Positions 1 through 8,312 are shown, counted from the stretch's first letter. The stretch is DNA of 64,000 nt from Patulibacter brassicae (GCF_033949425.1 NZ_JAXAVX010000002.1:186001-250000); one strand, 5' to 3'. Made by a program: numbers and translations. Notes: a model not told the origin generated them from the sequence alone.

Positions 1-45
1 GCATCGGAGCAGCAGGTACGCGGTCTTGTAGGCGTCGGTGCTCAT
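1..45 (-). CDS. 5' end of a hypothetical protein (runs off window)
   Basis: An ATG at 45-43 overlaps the stop of the preceding minus-strand gene in an ATGA junction. The frame stays open to the window edge, giving only MSTDAYKTAYLLLRC. This is too short to assign a family. The overlap makes it the third member of a translationally coupled cassette that reads away from tRNA-Val. Confidence 0.55.
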   Translation of the reverse strand, partial: MSTDAYKTAYLLLRC

Positions 46-296
46 GCGCCCTCCCGGGGCGTCGAGGTGTTCGGGTAGGTCCCACGAGCGGGGGCCTGCC
101 GAGCGAGCTCGCGCCGGGCGATCTGCCGGGCGTTGACGACGCGGCCCGCGGCGAGCTCCCGCTCAATCAGCGCGAGCGCGAGGTGCGCACGGTCGCGCTG
201 ACCCTCGGCCTTCTTCACCAGGTTCACGGCGCGGGACAGGCACGCGTCCGCCGTGCTCGCCTGGTGCGTCAGTTCCCGTGCGGGGTGGCGGCTCAT
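42..296 (-). CDS. hypothetical protein, 84 aa, helical
   Basis: This is a small protein rich in Ala, Arg and Glu. Residues about 15-70 look like a continuous amphipathic helix or short coiled coil. No cysteine cluster, membrane segment or known motif is visible, and I do not recognise the family. The ATG at 296-294 overlaps the stop of the upstream gene (ATGA), and its own stop overlaps the ATG of the next gene in the same way. That coupling on both sides is the main evidence that it is real. Function unknown. Confidence 0.55.
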   Translation of the reverse strand: MSRHPARELTHQASTADACLSRAVNLVKKAEGQRDRAHLALALIERELAAGRVVNARQIARRELARQAPARGTYPNTSTPREGA

Positions 297-877
297 CGAC
301 GAACCCCTGCGGCGCGCTCGACGAGCCAGTGGAGCTGGTCGGGCTCGAGGAAGACCTCGAGGTGCTCGTCCTCGAGGAAGGCGGCGAGCTCCGGGGCGAC
401 GCGGGTGACGGACCGGATGAGGTCGCGCTCGTCGGGCTCGATGCCGAGCAGCAGCGCGGCGACGCTGGCGTCGACGACGCCTGCGGCGCGCAGGTGGGCG
501 CCGCCGAGGAACTCGCGGCCGCCGGGCCGCGTGCCGTAGTAGGCGACGTAGAACAGCTCGTCCCGGCTGTACGGCACCGTGAACGGCTGGGGGAAGCGGT
601 AGCCGCCCGCGCGGTCCAGGAGCTGCCGGACGCCGGCGGCCTCGAGGGCTGCGCGCGCGTCGCCGAGGAACGCCTCCTGCTCGTTGTCGCTGAGCGCCTC
701 GAAGGGCGCGCCGCCGACGCGGTCCGCGAGCGCCCGGGCGGCGTCCTCGGCGCGGCGGTCGAACGCGAGCTCGACGATGGGCGCAGCGTGCGCGCCCGAT
801 GGGCGCGGGATGGGCGCAGCGCCGGCGGTCGGTGCTGGAGCGGGCTCCGCTGTAGCAGCGGTGCCGTCGCTCGGCAA
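293..877 (-). CDS. hypothetical protein, 194 aa
   Basis: First gene of a three-gene minus-strand cassette, starting about 60 bases beyond the 3' end of tRNA-Val. The N-terminal 40 residues are Ala/Pro-rich and probably disordered. The remainder is an acidic globular region with a short conserved-looking block (YYGTRPGGREFLGGAHLR). There is no signal peptide and no recognisable catalytic motif. The only extended start is TTG at 877; an internal start after the disordered stretch is possible. The tight coupling to two further small genes suggests the products act together. Function not assignable from sequence. Confidence 0.55.
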   Translation of the reverse strand: MPSDGTAATAEPAPAPTAGAAPIPRPSGAHAAPIVELAFDRRAEDAARALADRVGGAPFEALSDNEQEAFLGDARAALEAAGVRQLLDRAGGYRFPQPFTVPYSRDELFYVAYYGTRPGGREFLGGAHLRAAGVVDASVAALLLGIEPDERDLIRSVTRVAPELAAFLEDEHLEVFLEPDQLHWLVERAAGVRR

Positions 878-937
878 GGGCGGGCCGGAATCCCCGGCGG
901 CATCGGGTGCCGGGGCTTGCGGGGGCTCCGCGTGCAG

Positions 938-1011
938 TGGACGTAACTGGACTCGAACCAGTGACCTCTCGCGTGTGAAGCGAGCGCTCTAACCAACTGA
1001 GCTATACGTCC
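938..1011 (-). tRNA. tRNA-Val (anticodon CAC)
   Basis: A complete 74-nt cloverleaf reads on the minus strand: 7-bp acceptor stem (GGACGTA with TACGTCC), D-arm GCTC/GAGC with AGTTGGTTA loop, anticodon stem CTCGC/GCGAG around loop TTCACAC, 5-nt variable loop, and T-arm ACTGG/CCAGT with TTCGAGT. The anticodon CAC decodes GTG valine codons. The discriminator base is A and CCA is not encoded. Confidence 0.97.
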
Positions 1012-1077
1012 TCGGGACGAGCATGGTAGCCGGGCGCGACGCTCGGCGACGGCTCGATGGTCCAAGATGGTGGGGTC

Positions 1078-1329
1078 ATGAGCGCCACTCCCTCTCAGCA
1101 GGACTACGACGCCCCGGTCGACCTCGATCCCGAGGGCGCCCCGACCGCCAACAAGTTCCTGATGCAGATCATCGGGGCGGCGCTCGTCGTCATCGTCCTG
1201 TTCACGGTCGCGGTCATCGTGGACTCGCCGATCCTCATCGCGATCGCGCTGATCTCGATCGCGCCGGGCATCCTCTACGTCGTGCGGGCCATCTTCCACA
1301 TGATGTCCACCGACGACACCCCGCACTGA
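1078..1329 (+). CDS. small membrane protein, 83 aa
   Basis: The protein has a polar N-terminus of about 25 residues followed by two closely spaced hydrophobic helices (about 30-52 and 54-72) and a short polar tail, so it is a two-span membrane protein. I do not recognise the family. An in-frame start at 1057 exists, but ATG 1078 is preferred: a CAAGAT -10-like element lies at 1063-1068, nine bases upstream, matching the leaderless pattern seen across the window. It sits just upstream of the SRP RNA on the same strand. Confidence 0.7.
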   Translation: MSATPSQQDYDAPVDLDPEGAPTANKFLMQIIGAALVVIVLFTVAVIVDSPILIAIALISIAPGILYVVRAIFHMMSTDDTPH

Positions 1330-1375
1330 CCCGTCTCCCGGGACGGGCGCGCGGCGGTGGTCGCGGGCCCTCGGG

Positions 1376-1381
1376 TACGAT
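1376..1381 (+). promoter_or_regulatory. -10 element of the SRP RNA gene
   Basis: TACGAT lies about 10 bases before the first base of the predicted terminal helix of the SRP RNA, the expected distance to a start site. No convincing -35 hexamer is visible. Confidence 0.6.
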
Positions 1382-1390
1382 CGGCCGGCA

Positions 1391-1551
1391 TCCGCGGGGT
1401 GAACCCGCCGTCGACGGCGTCGATGGCGTGGGCCCCGGGCGACGCCGGCCCGTGAACCAGGTCAGGTCCGGAAGGAAGCAGCCTTAAGCGATCGTCGGTG
1501 GGCGCCCGGACGTCTGCGCCGGAGTCGTCGGCGGCGGGTTGACTCCGCGGG
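1391..1551 (+). ncRNA. ffs: signal recognition particle RNA (small bacterial type)
   Basis: The invariant SRP core GTCAGGTCCGGAAGGAAGCA lies at about 1461-1480, forming the Ffh-binding tetraloop and asymmetric loop. The ends close in a long helix: CCGCGGGGTGAACCCGCCG at the 5' end pairs with CGGCGGGTTGACTCCGCGG near 1532-1550. Length is about 160 nt; exact ends are inferred from pairing. The RNA works with Ffh and FtsY in co-translational membrane targeting. Its position upstream of the dnaX-ybaB-recR cluster resembles the arrangement in other Gram-positive genomes. Confidence 0.93.
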
Positions 1552-1610
1552 TGCACCCTCTTGCGCGGTCCCGCTGCGCGCTGGTGCGGCGCTCCTGCGG
1601 CCCCCGGGAC

Positions 1611-1760
1611 GGCTGGCGTTCCGCGCCCGGCCCCGTTGCGGCGTCGTCCCGGCCGGCTGGCGGTCCACGCCGGGGCTCCCCCTGCGGCGTCCGCCCGGTC
1701 GGCGGGGGTTCCACGCCGGACCCCCTCTGTGGCGCCTGCCGTCCGGATGGGCGCTCCGCG
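1611..1760. repeat. imperfect tandem repeat, about 45-bp unit, 3+ copies
   Basis: Units begin at 1611, 1655, 1701 and 1745 (44, 46, 44 bp and a partial unit). Each starts with GG(C/A)(T/G)GG followed by a GTTCC/GGTCC/GCTCC block and a GTTGCGGCG/CTGCGGCG block. Divergence is substantial. This occupies most of the 253-bp gap between the SRP RNA and the glycosyltransferase-like gene; I see no credible gene in that gap. Confidence 0.5.
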
Positions 1761-1804
1761 GTCGACGCTCGCTCCACGCGGCTCGCGGCGCGCCGGTCGA
1801 CGCG

Positions 1805-3541
1805 TCAGCGCAGCGCTGCCAGGCGCTCGCGCAGCAGCGCCGTGCACCGCGGCTCCCGCCCGTACACGCGCCAGGATCCGAGGACGCCGGCGAGGCGCGC
1901 CCCGGCGGGCGGAGCGGGCAGCCCGCGTCCGCGGTCGGCGCGGTCGAGGATGAACCCGCGCGCGACGCGCTCGTCGGCCGGCAGGAGCGTCACCGTCGCC
2001 GCCCGGCCGTCGACGCGCGAGGCGACGCTCGGGCGCCCGTCGTCGTCGCTCGTCGGGGTCCGCACGGGATCGCCGAGCCACAGCAGCACCTGCGGGACCG
2101 CGCGATGGTTCGGCAGGGCGACGTCGACGGGCAGCCCGGCGCCGGCCCGCGTCGACGTCCCGACGTCGGGCCCGGACGTCGGGGCGCAGCGGTCGAGCGC
2201 CAGCACCGGGCGCAGGACCTCGCCGGTCACCGTCCGCAGGTCGCCGATCACCCGCTGCTGCAACGCGAGCGCGTCCTGCAGCCGGTCGACGCGATCGACC
2301 TGGCTCGGCGTGAAGGCGACGAACGCGACGACGCAGACCGTCGCGAACGCCTGCCACCGCCGGCGCCAGGGGTGGTCGGCCTCGAGCCGCCGCCAGCCGA
2401 GCAGCCCCGCCGCGGCGAAGAGGATGAGGATCGTCCCCGGGAAGACGAGGTAGCGCGTCAGCAGCGGCAGCCCCGCGGCGGCGAGGACGAAGAACGCGAC
2501 CGCCGCGGCGACGCCGGCGGCCGCGCCGAGCAGCGCGCGGCGGCGCAGGAACGCGAGTGACAGCAGCGCGCCGCCGGCGGCGGCGAGCAGGACGGGCTCC
2601 CGGACGATCTCGCCGAGGCGTCGCGGCATGACCGTCACGGCCGACCCGAGCCCGGTCACGCGGTCGAGGTCGGCGGCGTTCTGCTGCGTGCCCGTCAGCG
2701 CCTGCAGCGGGTCGCCGGCGAGCACGAGGCCCTCGACGAGCCAGCCGAGCGGCGCGACCGCGGCGAGCGCGAGCAGCAGCGCGGTCCGGCGGCGATCCAG
2801 CCGTGCGAGCCACCCCGCGACGCGCTCGCGGGGCGTTGGGGCCAGCAGCGCGTCGCGCACCGGATCGGCGGCGGGCTTCGCCGCGTAGCGCCCGTCCTCG
2901 TGGCGCTCGTCGCGGCCTCCGGGCTCCGCGCTCGGCGGCGACGCCGTCCGGACCTCGTGGACGAGGAGGTACGTGACGTAGGCGCCGGCGAGGAGCCAGG
3001 CCTCCGGGCGCAGCAGCCCCGCGAGCGTGATCCAGGCGAGCGTCGCGACCCCGTTGCGAGGACGGCGTGTCTCGGCCAGCAGCGCGAGGAGCAGGAAGAC
3101 CGCGTAGGGCAGGTCGAGGTACGTGCGCAGCCCGTAGGAGAGGACCGGCTCGCGGGTGAGCACGAGGACCGCCGCCACGACGCCGGCCGCGGTGCCGAAC
3201 CACGCGGCGCCGAGGCGGAACGTCACGACCCCGAGCGCGCCGAGCCAGAAGAGGGCGGAGACGACGAGCGCCGTCTCGGCGCCCCGGCCGACCGCGCCGC
3301 TCCCGGCGTCGCTCAGCGGCACGAGCAGCCCGGAGAACGCGTCGCTCAGCGGGTGCGGGGTGGGGGAGAAGAGCCGCTCGAGGTCCGGCCGCCGGCTCTC
3401 GGCGAGCAGCTCGCGCATCCAGTTCAGCGACCAGGCGCTGTCGTAGTTCACGAACGCCGTGCGCCCGAGCAGCAGCCAGATCGCGACGCCCAGCCCTGCG
3501 GCGGCCACGAGGTGCAGGCCGATCGACCGGGCGCGTGCCAT
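1805..3541 (-). CDS. polytopic GT-C type glycosyltransferase-like membrane protein
   Basis: A 578-residue integral membrane protein with an N-terminal membrane helix, an extracytoplasmic loop with a conserved-looking acidic segment (NYDSAWSL, about residues 30-37), and a run of about nine further hydrophobic helices. A soluble C-terminal domain of about 170 residues follows. The layout matches GT39/ArnT-like (GT-C) transferases that use polyprenyl-phosphate sugars. No acceptor can be named. The ATG at 3541 is chosen because TACCGT lies nine bases upstream (leaderless); the 43 in-frame residues upstream overlap the divergent gene's promoter and are not credible. It diverges from the UPF0502 gene. 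Confidence 0.7.
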   Translation of the reverse strand: MARARSIGLHLVAAAGLGVAIWLLLGRTAFVNYDSAWSLNWMRELLAESRRPDLERLFSPTPHPLSDAFSGLLVPLSDAGSGAVGRGAETALVVSALFWLGALGVVTFRLGAAWFGTAAGVVAAVLVLTREPVLSYGLRTYLDLPYAVFLLLALLAETRRPRNGVATLAWITLAGLLRPEAWLLAGAYVTYLLVHEVRTASPPSAEPGGRDERHEDGRYAAKPAADPVRDALLAPTPRERVAGWLARLDRRRTALLLALAAVAPLGWLVEGLVLAGDPLQALTGTQQNAADLDRVTGLGSAVTVMPRRLGEIVREPVLLAAAGGALLSLAFLRRRALLGAAAGVAAAVAFFVLAAAGLPLLTRYLVFPGTILILFAAAGLLGWRRLEADHPWRRRWQAFATVCVVAFVAFTPSQVDRVDRLQDALALQQRVIGDLRTVTGEVLRPVLALDRCAPTSGPDVGTSTRAGAGLPVDVALPNHRAVPQVLLWLGDPVRTPTSDDDGRPSVASRVDGRAATVTLLPADERVARGFILDRADRGRGLPAPPAGARLAGVLGSWRVYGREPRCTALLRERLAALR

Positions 3542-3599
3542 CGGCGGGCGACGGTACCGGAGGGCGCCGTCGCCCACTGCCGCGGGTACGCTGCGGCGC

Positions 3600-4535
3600 G
3601 TGCGACCCGATGCCGTCCAGATCCGCGTTCTCGGTGCCCTGATGGAGAAGCAGCGGACGACGCCGGACACCTATCCGCTGACGCTCAACGCGCTGCGCAG
3701 CGCCTGCAACCAGTCGACGAACCGCGATCCGGTCGTCGACTACGACGAGCGGGTCATCCGCCATGCGCTCGAGGAGCTCGGGCGCCGGCGCTGGACGCGG
3801 AGCGCGTCGGGGCCCGGCAGCCGGGCCCCGAAGTACCGCCACCTGCTCGCCGACACGCTCGGCCTCGACCCAGCGGCCCAGGCGGTCCTCACCGTGCTCC
3901 TGCTCCGCGGACCCCAGACCCCCGGCGAACTGCGGACCCGGACCGAGCGACTGCACCGCTTCGGCGGCGTCGACGAGATCGAGGCGACGCTCGCGGCGCT
4001 CATCGACCGCGGGTTCGCCGAGCGGCTCGAGCGCCGCCCGGGCCAGAAGGAGGTCCGCTACCGCCAGCTGCTCGGCGGGGAGGAGGACGCCGGGGGCGCC
4101 TCGCTGCTCGGGGGCGCGGCCGGGCCGGGGACCGCCGCGTCGACGGGGACCGCCGCGACCGGCGCGACGACCGGCTCCGCACGGACCGGGGGAGCGGAGG
4201 CGGGTCCGGTGGCGCCGGACGACCGGGAGCGGGAGCCGACGGCCGGTGCGCGCTCGTCGCCCGGCACCGGAGCCGAGGCCGGCACCGGCGCCACGGCCGG
4301 CACCGGAGTCGTGGCCGGCGGCGGAGCTGGAGGCGGTACGGCGTCGCCTTCGCCGATCCGCTCGTCCTCCGCGCACGCGCCGAGCAGCGTCGGGGGCGGC
4401 TCGTCGGGCGCAGCCGGGAACGCCGTGCTCGAGAGCGAGCTGCAGGCGCTGCGCGGGCGCGTCGCCTCGCTGGAGTCCGAGGTCTCGCGCCTGCGCGCGG
4501 CGTTCGCGCGCCTGCAGGACGAGCTCGGCGGCTGA
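3600..4535 (+). CDS. UPF0502 (DUF480/YceH-like) winged-helix protein with C-terminal coiled coil
   Basis: Residues 1-165 match the UPF0502 family: an opening EKQRTTPDTYPLTLNAL block, CNQSTNRDPV, then APKYRHLLAD and LLRGPQTPGELR, which form tandem winged-helix folds. A Gly/Thr/Ala-rich linker of about 100 residues follows, then a heptad-patterned coiled coil at about 275-308. GTG at 3600 is chosen over an in-frame start 141 bases upstream because TACGCT (3587-3592) sits seven bases before it and family similarity begins at once. The family's biochemical role is unknown. The linker and coiled coil look like a lineage-specific extension. Confidence 0.85.
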   Translation: MRPDAVQIRVLGALMEKQRTTPDTYPLTLNALRSACNQSTNRDPVVDYDERVIRHALEELGRRRWTRSASGPGSRAPKYRHLLADTLGLDPAAQAVLTVLLLRGPQTPGELRTRTERLHRFGGVDEIEATLAALIDRGFAERLERRPGQKEVRYRQLLGGEEDAGGASLLGGAAGPGTAASTGTAATGATTGSARTGGAEAGPVAPDDREREPTAGARSSPGTGAEAGTGATAGTGVVAGGGAGGGTASPSPIRSSSAHAPSSVGGGSSGAAGNAVLESELQALRGRVASLESEVSRLRAAFARLQDELGG

Positions 4536-4679
4536 CCGGCCGCGACGCCGCCGACGCCCGTGCGCCGGGCGTCGCCTGCCTTGCCGTGCCCCGGGCGCGT
4601 CGCTCGGCGCACCTCCCTCGTGCGGCGTGCGGCTCATGCCCCCTCCGTCGGGGGAGGCGACGCGTCAGGCACGGACCGA

Positions 4680-5618
4680 CTATCGCGGCGCGACGAAGCG
4701 GGCGAGGAGCGCCGCCAGCGCCTCTCGGTGGTCGTGGAGGTCCTCCCAGATCACGGTCACGACGCGGTAGCCCTCCAGCTGGAGGGCGGCGAGCTTGCGG
4801 CGGTCCTTCCGGAACGCGTGGCGATCCTGGTGGAAGCGGTAGCTGTCGAACTCGCCCACCACCCGCTCACGCCGCCACAGCAGGTCGACCTCCCACGGTC
4901 CGATCCGCTGGTTCAGCCGGGGCTCGGCGAGCCGGGCGCGGCGGACGAGCTCGAGCGTCAGCCGCTCCGCCACCGAGCGATCGAACGCCGGGCCGTCGGC
5001 CAGCACGCCGAGCAGGCGCCCCGTTCCGCGCCGTCCCGGCTCGGCGAGCGCCCGCGCGCGGAGCTGCTCGACGGTGGTCAGGCGCCGGCGCAGCGCTTGG
5101 GCGACGAGACGCTCCAGGACGTCGTCCGGCTCGACGAGGGCGGCGTCGAGCACCGTCCGCGCGGGGCTGGTGACCGGCACCGGTCCGATCCGGCGCACGT
5201 CGCCGGGAAGCCATCGAGCGGTGCGGTGCAGGCGGACGGTCCCGCCGCCCCGGCCGGGGTTGCGCCCGGCGACCACCACGTCGATGACGTCCGGGACGAC
5301 GATCCCCGGCGGGACGATGCCGAGCATCCGCCACGCGCTGCGCAGGCCGATCGCGGCGCCCGGGGCCCGGGCCAGGACGGCGGCCATCGCGCGGCCCTCG
5401 TACCCCAGTCCGGCGTGCCCGACGGCGACCACCCCCCGGTCGACGCGATGCAACGACCCGCGCGCGACGCGGCGCGTCACCGCTCCGCGCCCGAGCCCGC
5501 ACGCCGCGGCCTGGGCGGTCGACGCCACGCCCGCCTGGCGGGCCGCCAGCCACGCCAGTCCGTGGTCGCCGCGCAGCGCGGGCGGGGCGCGCAGCGGGTC
5601 GGGCTCGTCGTGCGCCAT
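4680..5618 (-). CDS. AbiEi-like antitoxin domain / DUF559-type protein (orphan)
   Basis: A 312-residue soluble protein. The N-terminal 60 residues (WLAARQAGVASTAQAAACGLG, then VARGSLHRVDRGV) match the winged-helix AbiEi antitoxin N-terminal domain. The C-terminus (VDLLWRRERVVGEFDSYRFH, then KDRRKLAALQLEGYRV and VIWEDL) has the E-F-D pattern of the DUF559/Vsr-like restriction-endonuclease fold. This domain pair is common in actinobacteria, usually as singletons. No AbiEii nucleotidyltransferase toxin lies beside it. The start is ATG 5618. Type IV TA membership is family knowledge, not shown here. Confidence 0.75.
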   Translation of the reverse strand: MAHDEPDPLRAPPALRGDHGLAWLAARQAGVASTAQAAACGLGRGAVTRRVARGSLHRVDRGVVAVGHAGLGYEGRAMAAVLARAPGAAIGLRSAWRMLGIVPPGIVVPDVIDVVVAGRNPGRGGGTVRLHRTARWLPGDVRRIGPVPVTSPARTVLDAALVEPDDVLERLVAQALRRRLTTVEQLRARALAEPGRRGTGRLLGVLADGPAFDRSVAERLTLELVRRARLAEPRLNQRIGPWEVDLLWRRERVVGEFDSYRFHQDRHAFRKDRRKLAALQLEGYRVVTVIWEDLHDHREALAALLARFVAPR

Positions 5619-6027
5619 CCCGGGCAGGGTCGCCGCCGGCACGCCCGGGCGGCGCGATCGGCGCAGGATCGCCACGCCACCGAGACGCTCTCGGCACCGC
5701 GCTGCGCCGCGCGTCGCTTGCGGCAACGCCCGACCGACGTCGCGTGCGCCGCACGTCGGTGCGGCGTCGCACGTCGCGGACGTCGCAACGGGCCGCGCAC
5801 GTCGCCCACCGCACGCCCCGCCGGCGCGATGCGTCCCACGGCGCCTGGTGGAGCGCGTCGATGCACGTGACGCTCGAGGTCGGCGGGCCATGCGCCGGGC
5901 GTCGCGCCCGGCGGGCCGGGGACGAGGCGACGCCCGGGGCACCGCGCGTGCGCGTCGGAACGGGCCGCGGGCGGTGGGCGTGGGGCTCCCGCGCCACCAC
6001 CGGGGCAGGCCCTAGACTCGGTGGGGC
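5619..6027. other. 409-bp intergenic region with short inverted repeats
   Basis: This spacer separates the AbiEi-like gene from dnaX, which diverge here. I see no gene. It holds an inverted repeat ACCGACGT-N12-ACGTCGGT (5733-5760), several further CACGTCG/GACGTCG copies to about 5805, and a perfect hairpin GCCGGGCG-TCG-CGCCCGGC (5894-5912). The dnaX -10 box TAGACT is at 6013-6018. Confidence 0.5.
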
Positions 6028-8310
6028 GTGTCCGGACCCTCGCTCTACCGCCGCCACCGCCCCCGGAGCTTCGACGACGTCGTCGGCCAGGAGCACGTGG
6101 TGCGCACCCTGCGCAACGCCATCGACCAGGGCAAGGTGCACCACGCCTACCTCTTCGTCGGCAGCCGCGGGACCGGCAAGACGTCGATGGCGAAGATCCT
6201 CGCCGCCTGCCTGAACTGCCAGGGCGACCCGGACCTGCCGCCGGCCGAGCGGGTCGTGGGGCCCACGACGCATCCGTGCGGGAAGTGCGAGGCCTGCCGC
6301 TCGATCGCCGACGCGACGTCGATCGACGTCGTCGAGATGGACGCGGCCTCGAACAACTCGGTCGACGACATCCGCGAGCTGCGCGACGCCGTCGCGTTCG
6401 CCCCGGTCGGCGGGCGCAGCAAGGTCTACATCCTCGACGAGGCGCACATGCTCTCGTCGGCGGCCTGGAACGCGTTCCTCAAGACGCTCGAGGAGCCGCC
6501 GCCGCGCACGATCTTCGTCCTCGCCACGACCGAGGCGAACAAGGTCCTGCCGACGGTCGTCGACCGGTGCCACCGGTTCGACTTCCACCGGCCGACGCCC
6601 GACCAGCTGCAGCGGGTCCTGGATCGCGTGGCGGTCCAGGAGGGCATCGCGATCGACCCCGAGGCGACCGCGCTCGTCGCCCGGCACGCGACCGGCTCGT
6701 TCCGCGACGCGCTCGGCACGCTCGAGCAGCTCGTCACGTACGCCGGCGAGCAGATCACGAACCAGGACGTCCTCTCGGTCCTCGGCGTCGCCGACGCGGA
6801 GCTCCTCTTCCGCGCCGTCGACGCGATCGCCGCCGGCGACGGGGCGCTCGCGATCCAGGTCGCGGCCGAGCTCGCCGCACAGGGCCGCGACCTGACGCAG
6901 GTCACCCGCGACCTCGAGAGCCACGCCCGCGCGCTGCTGCTCGTGCGCATGACCGGCGACCTGCCCGCGGAGCTGCGGATCACCGACGACCGCGACCGCC
7001 GGACGATCGAGCAGGCGCAGCGGCTGCCGGGGGCGACCGTCATCCGGATCCTCGACCTCGTCGCAGCGGCGCTCGCGGCGGTGCGCGACGGCGCCGACCC
7101 GCGCACCCAGCTCGAGCTGCTGCTCGTGCGGGCGGCGCTGCCGCAGATCGACCCGCAGACGAAGGCGCTGGCCGCCCGGATCGCGCGGCTGGAGCAGTCT
7201 GCCTCGGGGTCGCTGCCCGCGCCGCCCGCCGCCGCGCCGGCCCCGCCCGCGGGCGGCGTCCCGGCACCGCCCACGCCCGGTCCGGGACCGATCCCGGGTC
7301 CGCCCTCGCCCGATCCGGCGCCGCCGACACCGGGTCCCGAGCCGATCCCCGGTCCGCCGTCGCCCGACCCGGCGCCGCCCACGCCCGGTCCCGAACCGAT
7401 CCCGGGGCCCCCGCCGCCGAACCCGGCGCCGCCCACGCCGCGTCCTGCCCCGGCGGGCGACTGGGACGCGCGGCCCGCGGCCGCGGGTGCCGCCGTCGGC
7501 GGAGAGCGAGGAGCCCCGTCGACGGGGTCGTCCGACGCCTCGGGGCGACCGCCCCAGGGACCGCCCCAGGCCGCGAGCGCGCCTCCGCGCGGCGGCGCGA
7601 CGTCCGCCGGGAGCGGGACGCCGGACGACTGGGGCACCCCGCCGCAGGGCGCGTCGCCGACCGCCGGGCCGTCCAGCGGCCACGGGGCGTCGTCGCAGCC
7701 GGCGTCCCCCGCGTCCGCGCCGTCCCCCGATGGCGGCACGCCGTCGCCGTCGGCCGCCCCCTCCGCTGACTGGGGCGCGTCGTCGGCCGGCGGACCGGTG
7801 ACGACCCCCGGCGGCGGACCCGCGCACCAGCCGCCGCCGGCGACCCACGCCGCGGTCCAGGGTCACGCCGGCCCGGCCGTCCAGGCGCCGGCCGCCACGC
7901 ACGGCGGGCACGCCGGGGCCGTGGCGACGGCGATCGCGCCGTCCGACATCGACGAGCTGCTGCCGCAGATCGGCGAGAGCCTCTCGCGGCCCGCGGCGTT
8001 CGCGCTCGCGAAGGCCTCGACGGTGAGCCTCGGCGACGGCCAGCTCGTGCTCGGCGTGCCGCAGGGCGCCACGAGCGCGGCGAACCTCCTCAACCGCGAC
8101 GACGTGCGGAGCGGGATCGCGGACGCGATCCGCGAGCTCCACGGCATCGCCGTGCAGGTGCGCGCCGAGGAGCGCGCCGAGGTCGCCGTGGCCGTCGAGG
8201 AGCCGCTGCCGGAGGATGAGGTCCTGCGGCGGGTCGTCCAGCAGTTCGACGCCGAGGAGATCGGCGAGCCCGGCGGTGCGGCCGCCACCCCCAACGGAGA
8301 CGGAGCCTGA
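6028..8310 (+). CDS. dnaX: DNA polymerase III subunits gamma and tau
   Basis: This 760-residue AAA+ protein is the clamp-loader ATPase of the replicative polymerase. It shows Walker A GSRGTGKT (about 45-52), zinc-site cysteines (C61, C64, C84, C87, C90), a DEAH Walker B (137-140), LEEPP, TTEANK and the VVDRC arginine-finger motif. Residues about 400-650 are a Pro/Gly/Ala-rich linker with an 18-residue repeat. A globular tau-like C-terminal domain follows. GTG at 6028 is supported by TAGACT nine bases upstream. It leads an operon with the YbaB gene, whose start lies two bases beyond its stop. No frameshift site for a gamma product was evident. Confidence 0.97.
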   Translation: MSGPSLYRRHRPRSFDDVVGQEHVVRTLRNAIDQGKVHHAYLFVGSRGTGKTSMAKILAACLNCQGDPDLPPAERVVGPTTHPCGKCEACRSIADATSIDVVEMDAASNNSVDDIRELRDAVAFAPVGGRSKVYILDEAHMLSSAAWNAFLKTLEEPPPRTIFVLATTEANKVLPTVVDRCHRFDFHRPTPDQLQRVLDRVAVQEGIAIDPEATALVARHATGSFRDALGTLEQLVTYAGEQITNQDVLSVLGVADAELLFRAVDAIAAGDGALAIQVAAELAAQGRDLTQVTRDLESHARALLLVRMTGDLPAELRITDDRDRRTIEQAQRLPGATVIRILDLVAAALAAVRDGADPRTQLELLLVRAALPQIDPQTKALAARIARLEQSASGSLPAPPAAAPAPPAGGVPAPPTPGPGPIPGPPSPDPAPPTPGPEPIPGPPSPDPAPPTPGPEPIPGPPPPNPAPPTPRPAPAGDWDARPAAAGAAVGGERGAPSTGSSDASGRPPQGPPQAASAPPRGGATSAGSGTPDDWGTPPQGASPTAGPSSGHGASSQPASPASAPSPDGGTPSPSAAPSADWGASSAGGPVTTPGGGPAHQPPPATHAAVQGHAGPAVQAPAATHGGHAGAVATAIAPSDIDELLPQIGESLSRPAAFALAKASTVSLGDGQLVLGVPQGATSAANLLNRDDVRSGIADAIRELHGIAVQVRAEERAEVAVAVEEPLPEDEVLRRVVQQFDAEEIGEPGGAAATPNGDGA
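7270..7431 (+). repeat. 3 x 54-bp in-frame repeat inside dnaX
   Basis: Three direct copies at 7270, 7324 and 7378, plus a decayed fourth, encode an 18-residue unit of the form PTPGPxPIPGPPSPDPAP. They lie in the linker between the AAA+ part and the tau domain, so they should act as a stiff proline-rich spacer. Copy number could vary between strains by slippage. Confidence 0.85.
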
Positions 8311-8312
8311 TC

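Noticed and set aside
1484..1777. 97-codon minus-strand frame over the 45-bp repeat
   Set aside because: It overlaps the SRP RNA 3' end, is Arg/Pro/Gly low complexity and lacks a start signal; the repeat explains its periodic sequence.
3459..3599. Upstream in-frame extension of the UPF0502 protein
   Set aside because: It overlaps the start region and promoter of the divergent membrane gene. Family similarity begins at GTG 3600, which has its own -10 box.
1275..4637. Minus-strand open frame of 1120 codons spanning the SRP RNA, a membrane protein and UPF0502
   Set aside because: Arg/Pro/Gly-rich low-complexity translation that crosses well-supported genes in other frames. It results from the rarity of stop codons in very GC-rich DNA.
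4680..5618. Complete type IV toxin-antitoxin system
   Set aside because: No AbiEii-like nucleotidyltransferase gene is adjacent on either side, so only an orphan AbiEi-like protein is claimed.
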